Shown here piece by piece: positions 10,834-19,361 of a stretch of 64,000 nt of DNA (positions are counted from its first letter, which is position 1; each line of letters begins with the position of its first letter). The notes under the pieces are model-generated. The model had not been told where the DNA came from and searched no databases. It worked only from the letters and a program-made list of their open reading frames with translations. The translations under genes and the position numbers were made by a program. The stretch lies in contig CANMFP010000001.1 of NCBI GenBank assembly GCA_947497265.1, positions 496,001 through 560,000 of the forward strand, written 5' to 3'. The stretch comes from an uncultured Isoptericola sp. GTDB taxonomy: Bacteria > Actinomycetota > Actinomycetes > Actinomycetales > Cellulomonadaceae.

Positions 10834-11157
10834 ATGAGACGGGTACTGCTCGCGGGGAGCGCCGTCGCCGTCGGCGACGGGTTGCTCCTCGGTTCGGCGA
10901 TGGCGTTCGGATGGACGTTGGTGGCGCTGCTGGCGATCACCGTGGGAGCGGCCGGCACGCTCGGCGTCGCGATGATGACACCGCCCCCTCGCGCACCGGC
11001 CCGTCCTGCCACCGTCACGCTGGGCCTGCCCCTGCGAGAGGTCACCACCGAGGACGCCGAGGACACGGTTCCCGACGGCGGCCCGCTCGTGCACCCGGCA
11101 GCGCAGGAACACGAGCCGGACGCCGTCGTCGTGCGGCCCGCACCGCTCGCCGCCTGA
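10834..11157 (+). CDS. Small two-helix membrane protein, unknown function
   Basis: A 107-residue protein with two adjacent hydrophobic helices (about residues 5-25 and 28-48) and an acidic, proline-containing cytoplasmic-type tail. No family is recognised. The ATG has a clear GGAGG 8 nt upstream, which supports it as a real gene. It is convergent with the acyl-CoA dehydrogenase gene; the 33-bp gap has no obvious terminator. Confidence 0.6.
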   Translation: MRRVLLAGSAVAVGDGLLLGSAMAFGWTLVALLAITVGAAGTLGVAMMTPPPRAPARPATVTLGLPLREVTTEDAEDTVPDGGPLVHPAAQEHEPDAVVVRPAPLAA

Positions 11158-11190
11158 GCCGGCGGCGGCGCGGACCGCTCCCGGCGGCGC

Positions 11191-13299
11191 TCAGCGCTTC
11201 TTCTTGAGAGCCTTTTCGCTCACCGGTGCCTCGCCGCTCGCGCGCCGGGCCGCGTAGTAGGCGCGTGCCTCGTCCTGGCGCTCGGCCTCCGCACCCGAGG
11301 CGATCTTGGCCCGCAGGTGCTCCTGGCCGAAGCCCCAGGCGTCGACCAGGTCCACGGCGTGGGGGCGCAGCCGCAGCAGCAGCCGGTCGACGTACGCCGT
11401 GACCGTGCGGGCACGCTGGTCGGAGAGCCGGCCGTGCAGCAGGTACCACGCGAGGTTGCGCTCGATCACGGTGAGCCCGAAGACGTCCCGCACCCACGTC
11501 ATCACTCGGCGGGTGCCCGGGTCGTCGATCGACGGCAGGGCGTCGGTGAACGCCTCCCAGCGCAGGAGGTCGGCGTGCGCGCGCGCAGCCTCCACCAGGG
11601 CCACCTGGTTCTCGTCGAGGATGCGGGCCGCCTCGGCCGGGGACGCCTTCTGCGCGGGCCGCAGCGCCAGCGCCACCTCCTCGACCATGGTCGCCACCCG
11701 GTCGGCGAGCAGCTCGCGCTGCGTGTCGGCGTCGCGCAGGTGCCCGGCCGCCCGGCGCGGGTCACCGATGTCGGCGATCGCCTGCGTCACCCGGCGCAGG
11801 CCCGTCCGGTGCAGCGCGGCGTCGGTTGCCCGCTCCACGACGAACCGAGCCATGCCGGTCGGTGTCTTCGTCGCACCCTTGAGCTCGCGCCCGTAGTCGC
11901 CGACGAGCCGCTTGGCGACGAGCTGCGCCAGCACGGTGTTGTCCCCCTCGAACGTGGCGTAGACGTCGAGGTCGGCGTGCAGCGAGGTGATGCGGTTCTC
12001 GGTGAGGAACCCGGCGCCCCCGCACGCCTCGCGGCACTCCTGCAGCGTGTCGAGCGCGAACGCCGTCGACGTGGACTTCAGGGCTGCCGCCGTCGTCTCC
12101 AGGTCCTCCCGGTTCTCCGGGGTGTCGTGCTCGCCGGAGAAGACGTCGTCGAACAGGTCGAGGAGGCGCTCGTTCGCGAAGTGCCCGGCGTACGCCTCCG
12201 CGATCCGCGGGAAGAGCCGGCGACGGTGCGTCGCGTAGTCCAGCACCACCATCTCGTCGACGCCGGGCCCGGCGAACTGCCGGCGCTCCGCCGCGTACTT
12301 CACCGCGATGGCGAGACCGATCTTGGCCGCGTTGACGGCCGAGCCGTCGAGGGAGACACGGCCCTGCACCAGCGAGCCCAGCATGGTGAAGAAGCGACGC
12401 CCGGGGCTGTCGATCGGGGACGAGTACGTGCCGTCCGCCGCCACGGAGCCGTAGCGGGCCAGCAGGTCGGTGCGTGGGACGCGGACGCCCGTGAAGTGCA
12501 GGCGGCCGTTGTCGACGCCGCGCAGACCGCCCTTGAGACCGTCGTCCTCGCCGCCGACGCCGGGCAGGAAGGCTCCGGCGCTGCCGTCGGGGTTCGTCTC
12601 GCGGATCGGCACGTAGAAGCAGTGCACGCCGTGGTCGACGCCGTCCGTGATCAGCTGGGCGAACACCGTGGCGGCCGTCGCGTGCTGCGCCGCGTTGCCG
12701 AGGTAGTCCTTCCAGGCCCCGCGGAACGGGGTGTCGATGACGAACTCCTCGGTCGCGGGGTCGTAGGTCGCCGTGGTGCCGATCGAGGCGACGTCGGACC
12801 CGTGCCCCGTCTCGGTCATGGCGAAGGCGCCCGGGACGCTCAGGTCCATCGCACCCGGGAGCAGCCGGTCCTGCTGCTCGGGCAAGCCCAGGTGCAGGAT
12901 CGCCGCACCGAACAGGCCCCACTGCACCCCGGCCTTGATCTGCAGCGACGGGTCGGCCGCGACCAGCTCGGAGAAGCAGGCCAGGTTCGCGCCGGGCTGG
13001 TCGTAGCCGCCCAGGCGCTCCGGGAAGGCGAGCCAGGAGATCCGCTCGCCGTCGGCGACCATCTCGCGCATCTGCTCGAGGGTGCGCTCCCGGTGCTCCG
13101 CCGGCGTCAGCGTCTCGTCCTTGTGGAAGCGCGCCTCGCCGGCGCGCTCGCGCGCACGACGGCGGTCCTCGGGCCAGCGGCCCAGCAGCAGCTGGGTCAG
13201 CCCGTCGACATCGATCCGGAGGTCGCCGGTCGCGGAGGCTGCGCTCGCGGAAGTGGTGCTGGCGTGGTCGGCCGCGGGGCGGTCGGACGTCGTCGTCAT
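11191..13299 (-). CDS. fadE5: Acyl-CoA dehydrogenase, FadE5/acyl-CoA-oxidase type
   Basis: A 702-residue FAD-dependent acyl-CoA dehydrogenase of the long, acyl-CoA-oxidase-like class, catalysing the first oxidation of beta-oxidation. Visible signatures are AMTETGHGSDV, the C-terminal active-site region ATFEGDNTVLAQL with its glutamate, and a long C-terminal helical domain ending in a Lys-rich tail. It is co-transcribed behind the TetR gene with a TGATG overlap. In Mycobacterium tuberculosis fadE5 is divergent from fadA2, next to fabG4 and htdX; the same gene set occurs here, with a TetR gene added. Confidence 0.93.
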   Translation of the reverse strand: MTTTSDRPAADHASTTSASAASATGDLRIDVDGLTQLLLGRWPEDRRRARERAGEARFHKDETLTPAEHRERTLEQMREMVADGERISWLAFPERLGGYDQPGANLACFSELVAADPSLQIKAGVQWGLFGAAILHLGLPEQQDRLLPGAMDLSVPGAFAMTETGHGSDVASIGTTATYDPATEEFVIDTPFRGAWKDYLGNAAQHATAATVFAQLITDGVDHGVHCFYVPIRETNPDGSAGAFLPGVGGEDDGLKGGLRGVDNGRLHFTGVRVPRTDLLARYGSVAADGTYSSPIDSPGRRFFTMLGSLVQGRVSLDGSAVNAAKIGLAIAVKYAAERRQFAGPGVDEMVVLDYATHRRRLFPRIAEAYAGHFANERLLDLFDDVFSGEHDTPENREDLETTAAALKSTSTAFALDTLQECREACGGAGFLTENRITSLHADLDVYATFEGDNTVLAQLVAKRLVGDYGRELKGATKTPTGMARFVVERATDAALHRTGLRRVTQAIADIGDPRRAAGHLRDADTQRELLADRVATMVEEVALALRPAQKASPAEAARILDENQVALVEAARAHADLLRWEAFTDALPSIDDPGTRRVMTWVRDVFGLTVIERNLAWYLLHGRLSDQRARTVTAYVDRLLLRLRPHAVDLVDAWGFGQEHLRAKIASGAEAERQDEARAYYAARRASGEAPVSEKALKKKR

Positions 13300-14033
13300 C
13301 AGGACTCCTGCTTCTCGGTGGTGGGTGTGTCCGTCAGGCCCGCGGGCCGGCCGGAGGTGCCGTGGTGCAGCACCCCGACGGGCCCGTTCCAGAGCCAGGT
13401 CGTGATCTGGTCCGTGAGCTCCTCGCGCGTGAGACCCGCGGCGAGGGCGTGACCGAGCCACCACTCGCCGGTGCCCCGCACGAAGCCGACGGCTCCGGCG
13501 GCCCAGGCGGCCGCCGTCGGCTCCGGGACTCCCGCGGCCTGCGCGGCAGGCTCGGCGACGAGCGTGATGACCGAGTCCAGGTAGGCGCCGAGCGCCTCCA
13601 CCTGGCCCGAGGCGCCGTCGTCGGGCACGTTGCCGCCGATGGACGTGCGCGTGACGAACCAGTAGACGTGCGGCGAGGCCTCGATGGTCTGCAGGTAGAC
13701 GCGCACCATCGCCCGGAGGGCGGCGTGCGGCGTCGGCGCCTCGTGGGCCGCCGCGGCCAGCCGCCGGTGCATGCCCGCCACGACCGCCTCGGCGACGGCG
13801 AGCCGCAGCCCGGCCTTGTCGTCGAAGTAGCGGTAGAAGATGGACTTGGAGGTGCCGGCCACGGCCGCGATGTCGTCCATCGACGCGCCGGGGCCGAGCT
13901 CGTGGATCGCCCGGCGCGCGTCGCGCACGAGCGAGGTGCGCCGCTGGGCGCGATGATCGTCCCAGCGGGTCGACCGGCCGTCGGGCCTCGGGCGGGATGC
14001 GTTGTCCGCGCGTCCCTGTGCTGCGACCGTCAT
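13299..14033 (-). CDS. TetR-family regulator of the fad cluster
   Basis: A 244-residue TetR protein with the HTH at about residues 35-80 (MDDIAAVAGTSKSIFYRYFDDKAGL) and a variable ligand-binding C-terminal domain. It has a strong Shine-Dalgarno (GAGGAGGGGG) and precedes fadE5 in one transcript. A perfect dyad lies in the 88-bp divergent promoter shared with fadA2, so it probably represses both arms and responds to an acyl-CoA; the ligand is inferred from context only. Confidence 0.92.
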   Translation of the reverse strand: MTVAAQGRADNASRPRPDGRSTRWDDHRAQRRTSLVRDARRAIHELGPGASMDDIAAVAGTSKSIFYRYFDDKAGLRLAVAEAVVAGMHRRLAAAAHEAPTPHAALRAMVRVYLQTIEASPHVYWFVTRTSIGGNVPDDGASGQVEALGAYLDSVITLVAEPAAQAAGVPEPTAAAWAAGAVGFVRGTGEWWLGHALAAGLTREELTDQITTWLWNGPVGVLHHGTSGRPAGLTDTPTTEKQES

Positions 14034-14063
14034 CGGTCACCCCCTCCTCGTCTCACGAAACTC

Positions 14064-14092
14064 AGAGTATCAGGTACTGTGAGTACCACCTG
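14064..14092. promoter_or_regulatory. TetR operator in the fadE5/fadA2 divergent promoter
   Basis: GGTACT-GTG-AGTACC (14073-14087) is a perfect 6+6 dyad, and CAGGT/ACCTG (14071-14075 and 14088-14092) forms a second nested dyad with the same centre. The leftward -10 TACTCT (minus strand, 14064-14069) abuts it, and the rightward -10 candidate TACTGT (14075-14080) lies inside it. One bound TetR could therefore block both promoters. Confidence 0.85.
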
Positions 14093-14121
14093 AAACCGTC
14101 GGAGTGTAAGGAAGCACCGCA

Positions 14122-15477
14122 GTGGCTACTCGCCAGAAGACCAGCGCCCCCGCGGCCGGCGGCACAGCCGCCCAGCCCCAGGGTGTCCGCGACGCCGTCA
14201 TCGTCGGCGGCAACCGCATCCCCTTCTCGCGCGCGGGGAAGAGGTACGCGGACGCCTCCAACCAGGAGATGTTCACCGCCGCGCTCGAAGGCCTCGTCGC
14301 CCGGTTCGGCCTCCAGGGCGAACGCCTCGGCGAGGTCGTCGGCGGCGCCGTGCTCAAGCACTCGCGCGACTTCAACCTGATCCGCGAGTCCGTGCTCGGC
14401 TCCTCCCTGTCCCCCGCCACGCCGGCCTTCGACCTCCAGCAGGCCTGCGCCACCGGCCTCGAGGCGACCATCAACATCGCCAACAAGATCCGCCTCGGCC
14501 AGATCGAGTCCGGCGTCGCCGGCGGCAGCGACACCGTCTCCGACGCACCGATCGCCGTCAGCGAGGGCCTGCGCCGCGCCCTGCTCGAGGCCCAGCACGC
14601 CAAGACCTGGCAGGCCCGCGCCAAGGCGCTCGCCGCCATCCGCCCCGGCGACCTCAAACCGCTGGTGCCCGCCACCGACGAACCCCGCACCGGGCTGTCG
14701 ATGGGTGAGCACCAGGCCGTCACCACCGCCCGCTGGGGCATCGCCCGCGAGGCGCAGGACGAGGTCGCGCTCGCCAGCCACCAGCACCTCGCCGCCGCGT
14801 GGGAGTCCGGGTTCTTCGACGACCTGGTGACCCCGTTCCGCGGCGTGACCCGCGACGACAACCTGCGCGCCGACACCTCGCTCGAGAAGCTCGCGAGCCT
14901 CAAGCCCGTCTTCGGCCGGTCGCTCGAGACGACCCCCACCATGACGGCCGGCAACTCCACGCCGCTGACCGACGGCGCCTCCACCGTGCTGCTCGGTTCG
15001 CGCGAGTGGGCCGAGTCCCACGACCTGCCCGTCCTCGCCCGGTTCGTCGACGCCGAGACCGCCGCGGTCGACTTCGTGCACGGCCACGAGGGCCTCCTCA
15101 TGGCCCCCGTGCACGCCGTGCCCCGTCTGCTCGCCCGCACCGGGCTCACCCTGGACGACATCGACTTCTTCGAGATCCACGAGGCGTTCGCGTCGACCGT
15201 GCTCACCACGCTGGCCGCCTGGGAGGACCCCGACTACTGCCGCGACGAGCTCGGGCTGGACGGCGCCTTCGGTACCGTGGACCGCGCCAAGATCAACGTC
15301 AACGGCTCCTCGCTCGCCGCCGGGCACCCCTTCGCCGCCACCGGCGGGCGGATCGTCGCCACCGCCGCCAAGCTCGTCGCCCAGCGTGCCGCGGAGACCG
15401 GCCGGCCCGCCCGCGCCCTCATCTCCGTCTGCGCCGCGGGCGGCCTCGGGGCCACCGCCGTCGTCGAGTCCGTCTGA
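14122..15477 (+). CDS. fadA2: Acetyl-CoA C-acyltransferase (thiolase)
   Basis: A 451-residue thiolase carrying out thiolytic cleavage of 3-ketoacyl-CoA, or the reverse condensation. The nucleophilic Cys109 lies in QQACATG; the other active-site blocks EIHEAFAST, GHPFAATGGR and CAAGGLG are intact. It is somewhat longer than typical thiolases because of an Ala/Gly/Gln-rich N-terminus of about 20 residues. The GTG start follows AAGGAAG. It leads the rightward operon fadA2-fabG4-htdX. Confidence 0.95.
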   Translation: MATRQKTSAPAAGGTAAQPQGVRDAVIVGGNRIPFSRAGKRYADASNQEMFTAALEGLVARFGLQGERLGEVVGGAVLKHSRDFNLIRESVLGSSLSPATPAFDLQQACATGLEATINIANKIRLGQIESGVAGGSDTVSDAPIAVSEGLRRALLEAQHAKTWQARAKALAAIRPGDLKPLVPATDEPRTGLSMGEHQAVTTARWGIAREAQDEVALASHQHLAAAWESGFFDDLVTPFRGVTRDDNLRADTSLEKLASLKPVFGRSLETTPTMTAGNSTPLTDGASTVLLGSREWAESHDLPVLARFVDAETAAVDFVHGHEGLLMAPVHAVPRLLARTGLTLDDIDFFEIHEAFASTVLTTLAAWEDPDYCRDELGLDGAFGTVDRAKINVNGSSLAAGHPFAATGGRIVATAAKLVAQRAAETGRPARALISVCAAGGLGATAVVESV

Positions 15478-15493
15478 CCCGGGAAGGAAACCG

Positions 15494-16840
15494 ATGACCG
15501 ACCGCTACACCCAGGCCGTCAACTCCGGGTTCACCAAGACGCTCGCCAAGAAGCTCGGCCTCCCCCGCCCGGCGATCCTGCGCCGCTACCGCGCCGGCGA
15601 CCCGCTCGCCGTCGGCCCCGTGCTCGTGGTGTCCGACGGCGCCTCCCAGAAGGACGCCGACGTGCTCGCCCAGGCACTCCTCGCATGGGACGTCGACGTG
15701 CGCCGCCAGCCCACGGACGACGTCCGCTGGGGAGCCGTGCTGCTCGTCGTGACAGAGGCCGAGACGCCCACCGACCTCGCCGAGCCGGTCCTCGCCGTCG
15801 GCTCCGTGCTGCGCCGGCTGGCCCCCAACGGCCGCGTCGTCACCGTCTCGCGAGCGCCGGCCGAGGGCGACTCCCCCGCGCTGTCCGCCACCCGCAACGG
15901 CGTCGACGGGTTCCTGCGCTCGCTCGCCAAGGAGCTGCGCGCCGGCGCCACCGGCAACGGCGTGGTGCTCACCGACGGCGCGGCAGTCGGCGCCGGGTCG
16001 ACCCTCGCCACCGTGCGCTTCTTCCTGTCGGCGAAGAGCGCGTACGTCGACGGCCAGCTCCTGCGCGTCGGCCCGGCCGAACCGACCGGAGCGGACCTGA
16101 CGACGGACCGCCCGCTGGCGGGCAAGGTCGCCGTGGTCACCGGTGCCGCCCGCGGCATCGGCGCCTCGATCGCGCAGACCCTGGCCCGCGACGGCGCGAC
16201 GGTGGTCTGCGTGGACGTCCCCGCCGCCGGCGAAGGGCTCAGCCGCACGGCCAACGACGTCGGCGGCACCGCGCTGCAGCTTGACGTCACCGCGGACGAC
16301 GCGGGGACGCGCATCCTCGCCCACGCCCGCGAGCGCCACGGCGCCCTGGACATCGTGGTGCACAACGCGGGGATCCTGCGCGACAAGCTGCTGGCCAACA
16401 TGAAGCCGGCCCAGTGGGAGGCGGTCGTCGCGGTGAACCTCGCCGCGCAGCTGCGGATCAACGAGACGCTGCTCGCCGCCGGGCTCGACGGGCTGCACAT
16501 CGTCTCGCTCGCCTCCACGTCGGGCATCGCCGGCAACAAGGGGCAGTCGAACTACGCCTTCTCCAAGGCCGGCGTCATCGGGCACACCCGCGCGACGGCT
16601 TCCCTCCTGGCTGCGCAGGGCGGAACCGCCAACGCCGTCGCCCCCGGTTTCATCGAGACCGACATGACGTCCTCGATCCCCTTCGCCATCCGGGAGGTGG
16701 CCCGCCGCCTGCCGACCCTCGCGCAGGGCGGCCGGCCGGTCGACGTCGCCGAGGCGATCGCGTTCCTCGCCTCCCCGGCGGCCGCCGGCGTCAACGGCCA
16801 GGTCCTGCGGGTGTGCGGCCAGCACATGGTGGGCCAGTGA
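15494..16840 (+). CDS. fabG4: High-molecular-weight 3-oxoacyl reductase (FabG4 type)
   Basis: A 448-residue SDR of the large FabG class. The N-terminal 200 residues form a degenerate Rossmann-like (flavodoxin-type) domain and the C-terminal half is the catalytic SDR, with TGAARGIG for NAD(H), NAG, and the Ser...YAFSK active site. It reduces or oxidises 3-oxo/3-hydroxyacyl-CoA. The start lies 16 nt after the thiolase stop, behind GGGAAGGAAA, and the stop overlaps the next GTG. Confidence 0.93.
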   Translation: MTDRYTQAVNSGFTKTLAKKLGLPRPAILRRYRAGDPLAVGPVLVVSDGASQKDADVLAQALLAWDVDVRRQPTDDVRWGAVLLVVTEAETPTDLAEPVLAVGSVLRRLAPNGRVVTVSRAPAEGDSPALSATRNGVDGFLRSLAKELRAGATGNGVVLTDGAAVGAGSTLATVRFFLSAKSAYVDGQLLRVGPAEPTGADLTTDRPLAGKVAVVTGAARGIGASIAQTLARDGATVVCVDVPAAGEGLSRTANDVGGTALQLDVTADDAGTRILAHARERHGALDIVVHNAGILRDKLLANMKPAQWEAVVAVNLAAQLRINETLLAAGLDGLHIVSLASTSGIAGNKGQSNYAFSKAGVIGHTRATASLLAAQGGTANAVAPGFIETDMTSSIPFAIREVARRLPTLAQGGRPVDVAEAIAFLASPAAAGVNGQVLRVCGQHMVGQ

Positions 16841-17829
16841 CGGCCGAACCGCTGCGGACCAGCGACGGAACCGCGCTCCGCGTCGAGACCCAGCCGAGCC
16901 TCCCGGGGCTCGGCGGGCTCTACGCGCGAGGAGCCGCGGCGTCGGGCCGGATCGCCGCCGGCCGTGCCCTGCCCGCGCTGCCGGTCATCGGGGCCGGTCG
17001 CTCGGCGTCGGACACGGAGCACGACGGAGGCCCGCTCACGCTTCCCGACGTCGCGTACCGCGTCGCGGGAGTGACGACCACCGGCCTCGCCCGGCACCTG
17101 CACGAGTACCAGCGTCTGCTGCACGAGCCCGTCGCCGACGTGCTGCCCGCCGGCTACCTGCACGTGCTGGCGTTCCCGCTGGCCACCGCGGTCATGGTGC
17201 GCGGCGACTTCCCGCTGCCCCTGCTGGGCATGGTGCACCTGCGCAACGCGGTGGAGCTGCGCGGCCCGGTCCGGATGGGGGACGTCCTCGAGGTGCGGGC
17301 CTGGGCGGAGAACCTGCGTCCGCACCGGCGCGGGGTGCAGGTGGACCTCGTCGCGGAGATCCGGCGGGACGGCGCCGGCCCGGAGGAGCGGGCCGTCTGG
17401 CGCGGGGTGTCGACGTACCTCGCCAAGGGTTTCTCGCTGCCGGACGCCCCGGCGGTCGACGACGAGTCCCGCCCGGAGTGGCACCTGCCGCTGCCGACCG
17501 GCCGCTGGGCGCTCGGCCCCGGTACGGGCCGCGCCTACGGTGCCGTCTCCGGCGACCGCAACCCGATCCACCTGTCGGCGCTCTCTGCGAAGGCGTTCGG
17601 CTTCCCGCGGGCGATCGCGCACGGCATGTACACCGCCGCGCGCGCCCTGGCCGACGTCGGGCACCAGCGCGGGGACGCCTACCGCTGGACGGTGGAGTTC
17701 GGCAAGCCGGTGCTGCTGCCCGGGACGGTGGACCTCGCCGTGACCCAGGAGGAGGACGGCTTCGCGTACGTCGGCTGGAACGGCCGGCGTCGCCAGAAGC
17801 ACTTCTCGGGGACGGTCACACCGCTCTGA
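16837..17829 (+). CDS. htdX: MaoC-like (R)-hydratase, HtdX-like
   Basis: A 330-residue double-hotdog protein with the hydratase-2 motif in the C-terminal half (YGAVSGDRNPIHLS, followed by the AHGM region). It hydrates enoyl-CoA/ACP or dehydrates 3-hydroxyacyl substrates. Its GTG overlaps the fabG4 stop. Together fadE5, htdX, fabG4 and fadA2 supply all four chemistries of a beta-oxidation turn. Confidence 0.9.
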   Translation: MTAEPLRTSDGTALRVETQPSLPGLGGLYARGAAASGRIAAGRALPALPVIGAGRSASDTEHDGGPLTLPDVAYRVAGVTTTGLARHLHEYQRLLHEPVADVLPAGYLHVLAFPLATAVMVRGDFPLPLLGMVHLRNAVELRGPVRMGDVLEVRAWAENLRPHRRGVQVDLVAEIRRDGAGPEERAVWRGVSTYLAKGFSLPDAPAVDDESRPEWHLPLPTGRWALGPGTGRAYGAVSGDRNPIHLSALSAKAFGFPRAIAHGMYTAARALADVGHQRGDAYRWTVEFGKPVLLPGTVDLAVTQEEDGFAYVGWNGRRRQKHFSGTVTPL

Positions 17830-17864
17830 CGGGATGTTCGCGGCCGACGACGTAGCCTCGAGTC

Positions 17865-19337
17865 ATGGACGCCCTGCACGAGCAGACCGCCGTCGAGCTG
17901 CGCGACCGCCTCCGATCCGGCGAGCTCGCACCGACCGAGGTGACCGAGCACTTCCTGGCCCGCATCGCGGCGCGCAACGACGCGCTCGGCGCGTTCTCCC
18001 GGGTGACCGCCGACCTGGCGCGGGAACGCGTCGCGACGCTCGGGCCGCCGTCGGGCACGCTGTGGGGCATGCCGACGGGCGACAAGGACCTGTTCGCCCG
18101 CGCCGGGGTGCCGACGGGGTTCGGTTCCCGGGCGCTCGCCGGGTTCGTGCCGCAGGTCTCGGACGGGGTCGTGCTCGATCTCGACGCGGCGGGTGCCGTG
18201 AGCCTCGGGCGCACCACCGCTCCTGAGCTCGGCTTCCCCGCCTACACCGAACCGCTCGCCGGGCCGGTCGCGCGCAACCCGTGGGACCTCCAGCGGGGTG
18301 CGGGCGGCTCCAGCGGCGGCGCGGCGGTCGCCGTCGCGGCCGGGCTGCTCCCCTTCGCCCCGGGGTCCGACGGCGGAGGTTCCGTCCGCATCCCGGCCGC
18401 GGCCTGCGGGGTGGTCGGGCTGAAGCCCTCGCGCGGCCTGCTGCCCTCCGGCTCGGGGATCGAGTCGCCGGGCGGGCTCGTCGTCAACGGGCCGCTCGCC
18501 CGGACCACCGCGGACACCGCTCTGCTCCTGGAGGGGATGCTCGTGCGGCGCGCCGACGGCCGGGTGGCGCACCCGTACACGCTGCGCACGGAGGCGGCGG
18601 GCGCGGGGGCGTACCTCGCGGCGGCACAGCGCGGCGAGGTGGTCGGCCCGGACGGTACCGCGCGGGCCGTGGGGGCCGAGCACGGCGGCCGGTTCCGGCT
18701 GGGGGTGAGCACCTGGTCCGCGTGGGACGACTACTACGACGTCACCGTGGCCCCGGAGGCGACGGCGGCGCTCGACGCGGGCGTGGCGGCCCTGAGCGGG
18801 CTCGGCCACGGCGTCGAGGAGCACCGGTGGGACCCGACGCCCGAGTACGGCGACGCGTTCCGCAGCCTGTGGATGGGCGGCGCCTCGGCGGTGCCGATCG
18901 ACGACCAGGCCGCGCTGGACCAGCTCGAGCCGCTGACCCGCTGGCTGATCGGGCGTGGCCGCGAGGTGCCCGCCCGCGAGCTGGTCGAGGCGCTGCGGGT
19001 GCTCACCGCGTTCGAGCGCCGGCTCATCGCGGGCCTGGGTTCGTTGGATGCGGTGGTGACGCCCGCGCTGGCCATGACGCCGCGGCCCGTCGGGTGGTTC
19101 GACCCCGAGGACCCCGACCGGAACTTCGCCCAGCAGTGCCAGTACACGCCGTTCACGTCGTGGCTCAACGTCGCCGGGCTGCCGGCGATCACCGTGCCCA
19201 CGCACTGGACCGACGACGGCCTGCCGATGGGCATCCAGATCATCGGGCGCCCCGGCGGCGAGCTGACGCTGCTGGCCCTGGCCGCCCAGCTCGAGGACGT
19301 GCTGCGCTGGCCGGAGCGGCGCCCGCCGGTCTGGTGA
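17865..19337 (+). CDS. Amidase, amidase-signature family
   Basis: A 490-residue GatA-like amidase with the Ser-cisSer-Lys triad: the lysine in TGDKDLF, and the two serines in the Gly/Ser-rich signature GAGGSSGGAA and GSDGGGSVRIPA. The substrate is unknown; it is not linked to gatB or gatC, so it is probably a stand-alone hydrolase of amides or amino-acid amides. There is no Shine-Dalgarno; TAGCCT sits 6 nt before the ATG, so the mRNA is likely leaderless and independent of the htdX operon 35 bp upstream. Confidence 0.92.
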   Translation: MDALHEQTAVELRDRLRSGELAPTEVTEHFLARIAARNDALGAFSRVTADLARERVATLGPPSGTLWGMPTGDKDLFARAGVPTGFGSRALAGFVPQVSDGVVLDLDAAGAVSLGRTTAPELGFPAYTEPLAGPVARNPWDLQRGAGGSSGGAAVAVAAGLLPFAPGSDGGGSVRIPAAACGVVGLKPSRGLLPSGSGIESPGGLVVNGPLARTTADTALLLEGMLVRRADGRVAHPYTLRTEAAGAGAYLAAAQRGEVVGPDGTARAVGAEHGGRFRLGVSTWSAWDDYYDVTVAPEATAALDAGVAALSGLGHGVEEHRWDPTPEYGDAFRSLWMGGASAVPIDDQAALDQLEPLTRWLIGRGREVPARELVEALRVLTAFERRLIAGLGSLDAVVTPALAMTPRPVGWFDPEDPDRNFAQQCQYTPFTSWLNVAGLPAITVPTHWTDDGLPMGIQIIGRPGGELTLLALAAQLEDVLRWPERRPPVW

Positions 19338-19361
19338 GCCGTACTACCTCGGCGTGGGCCG

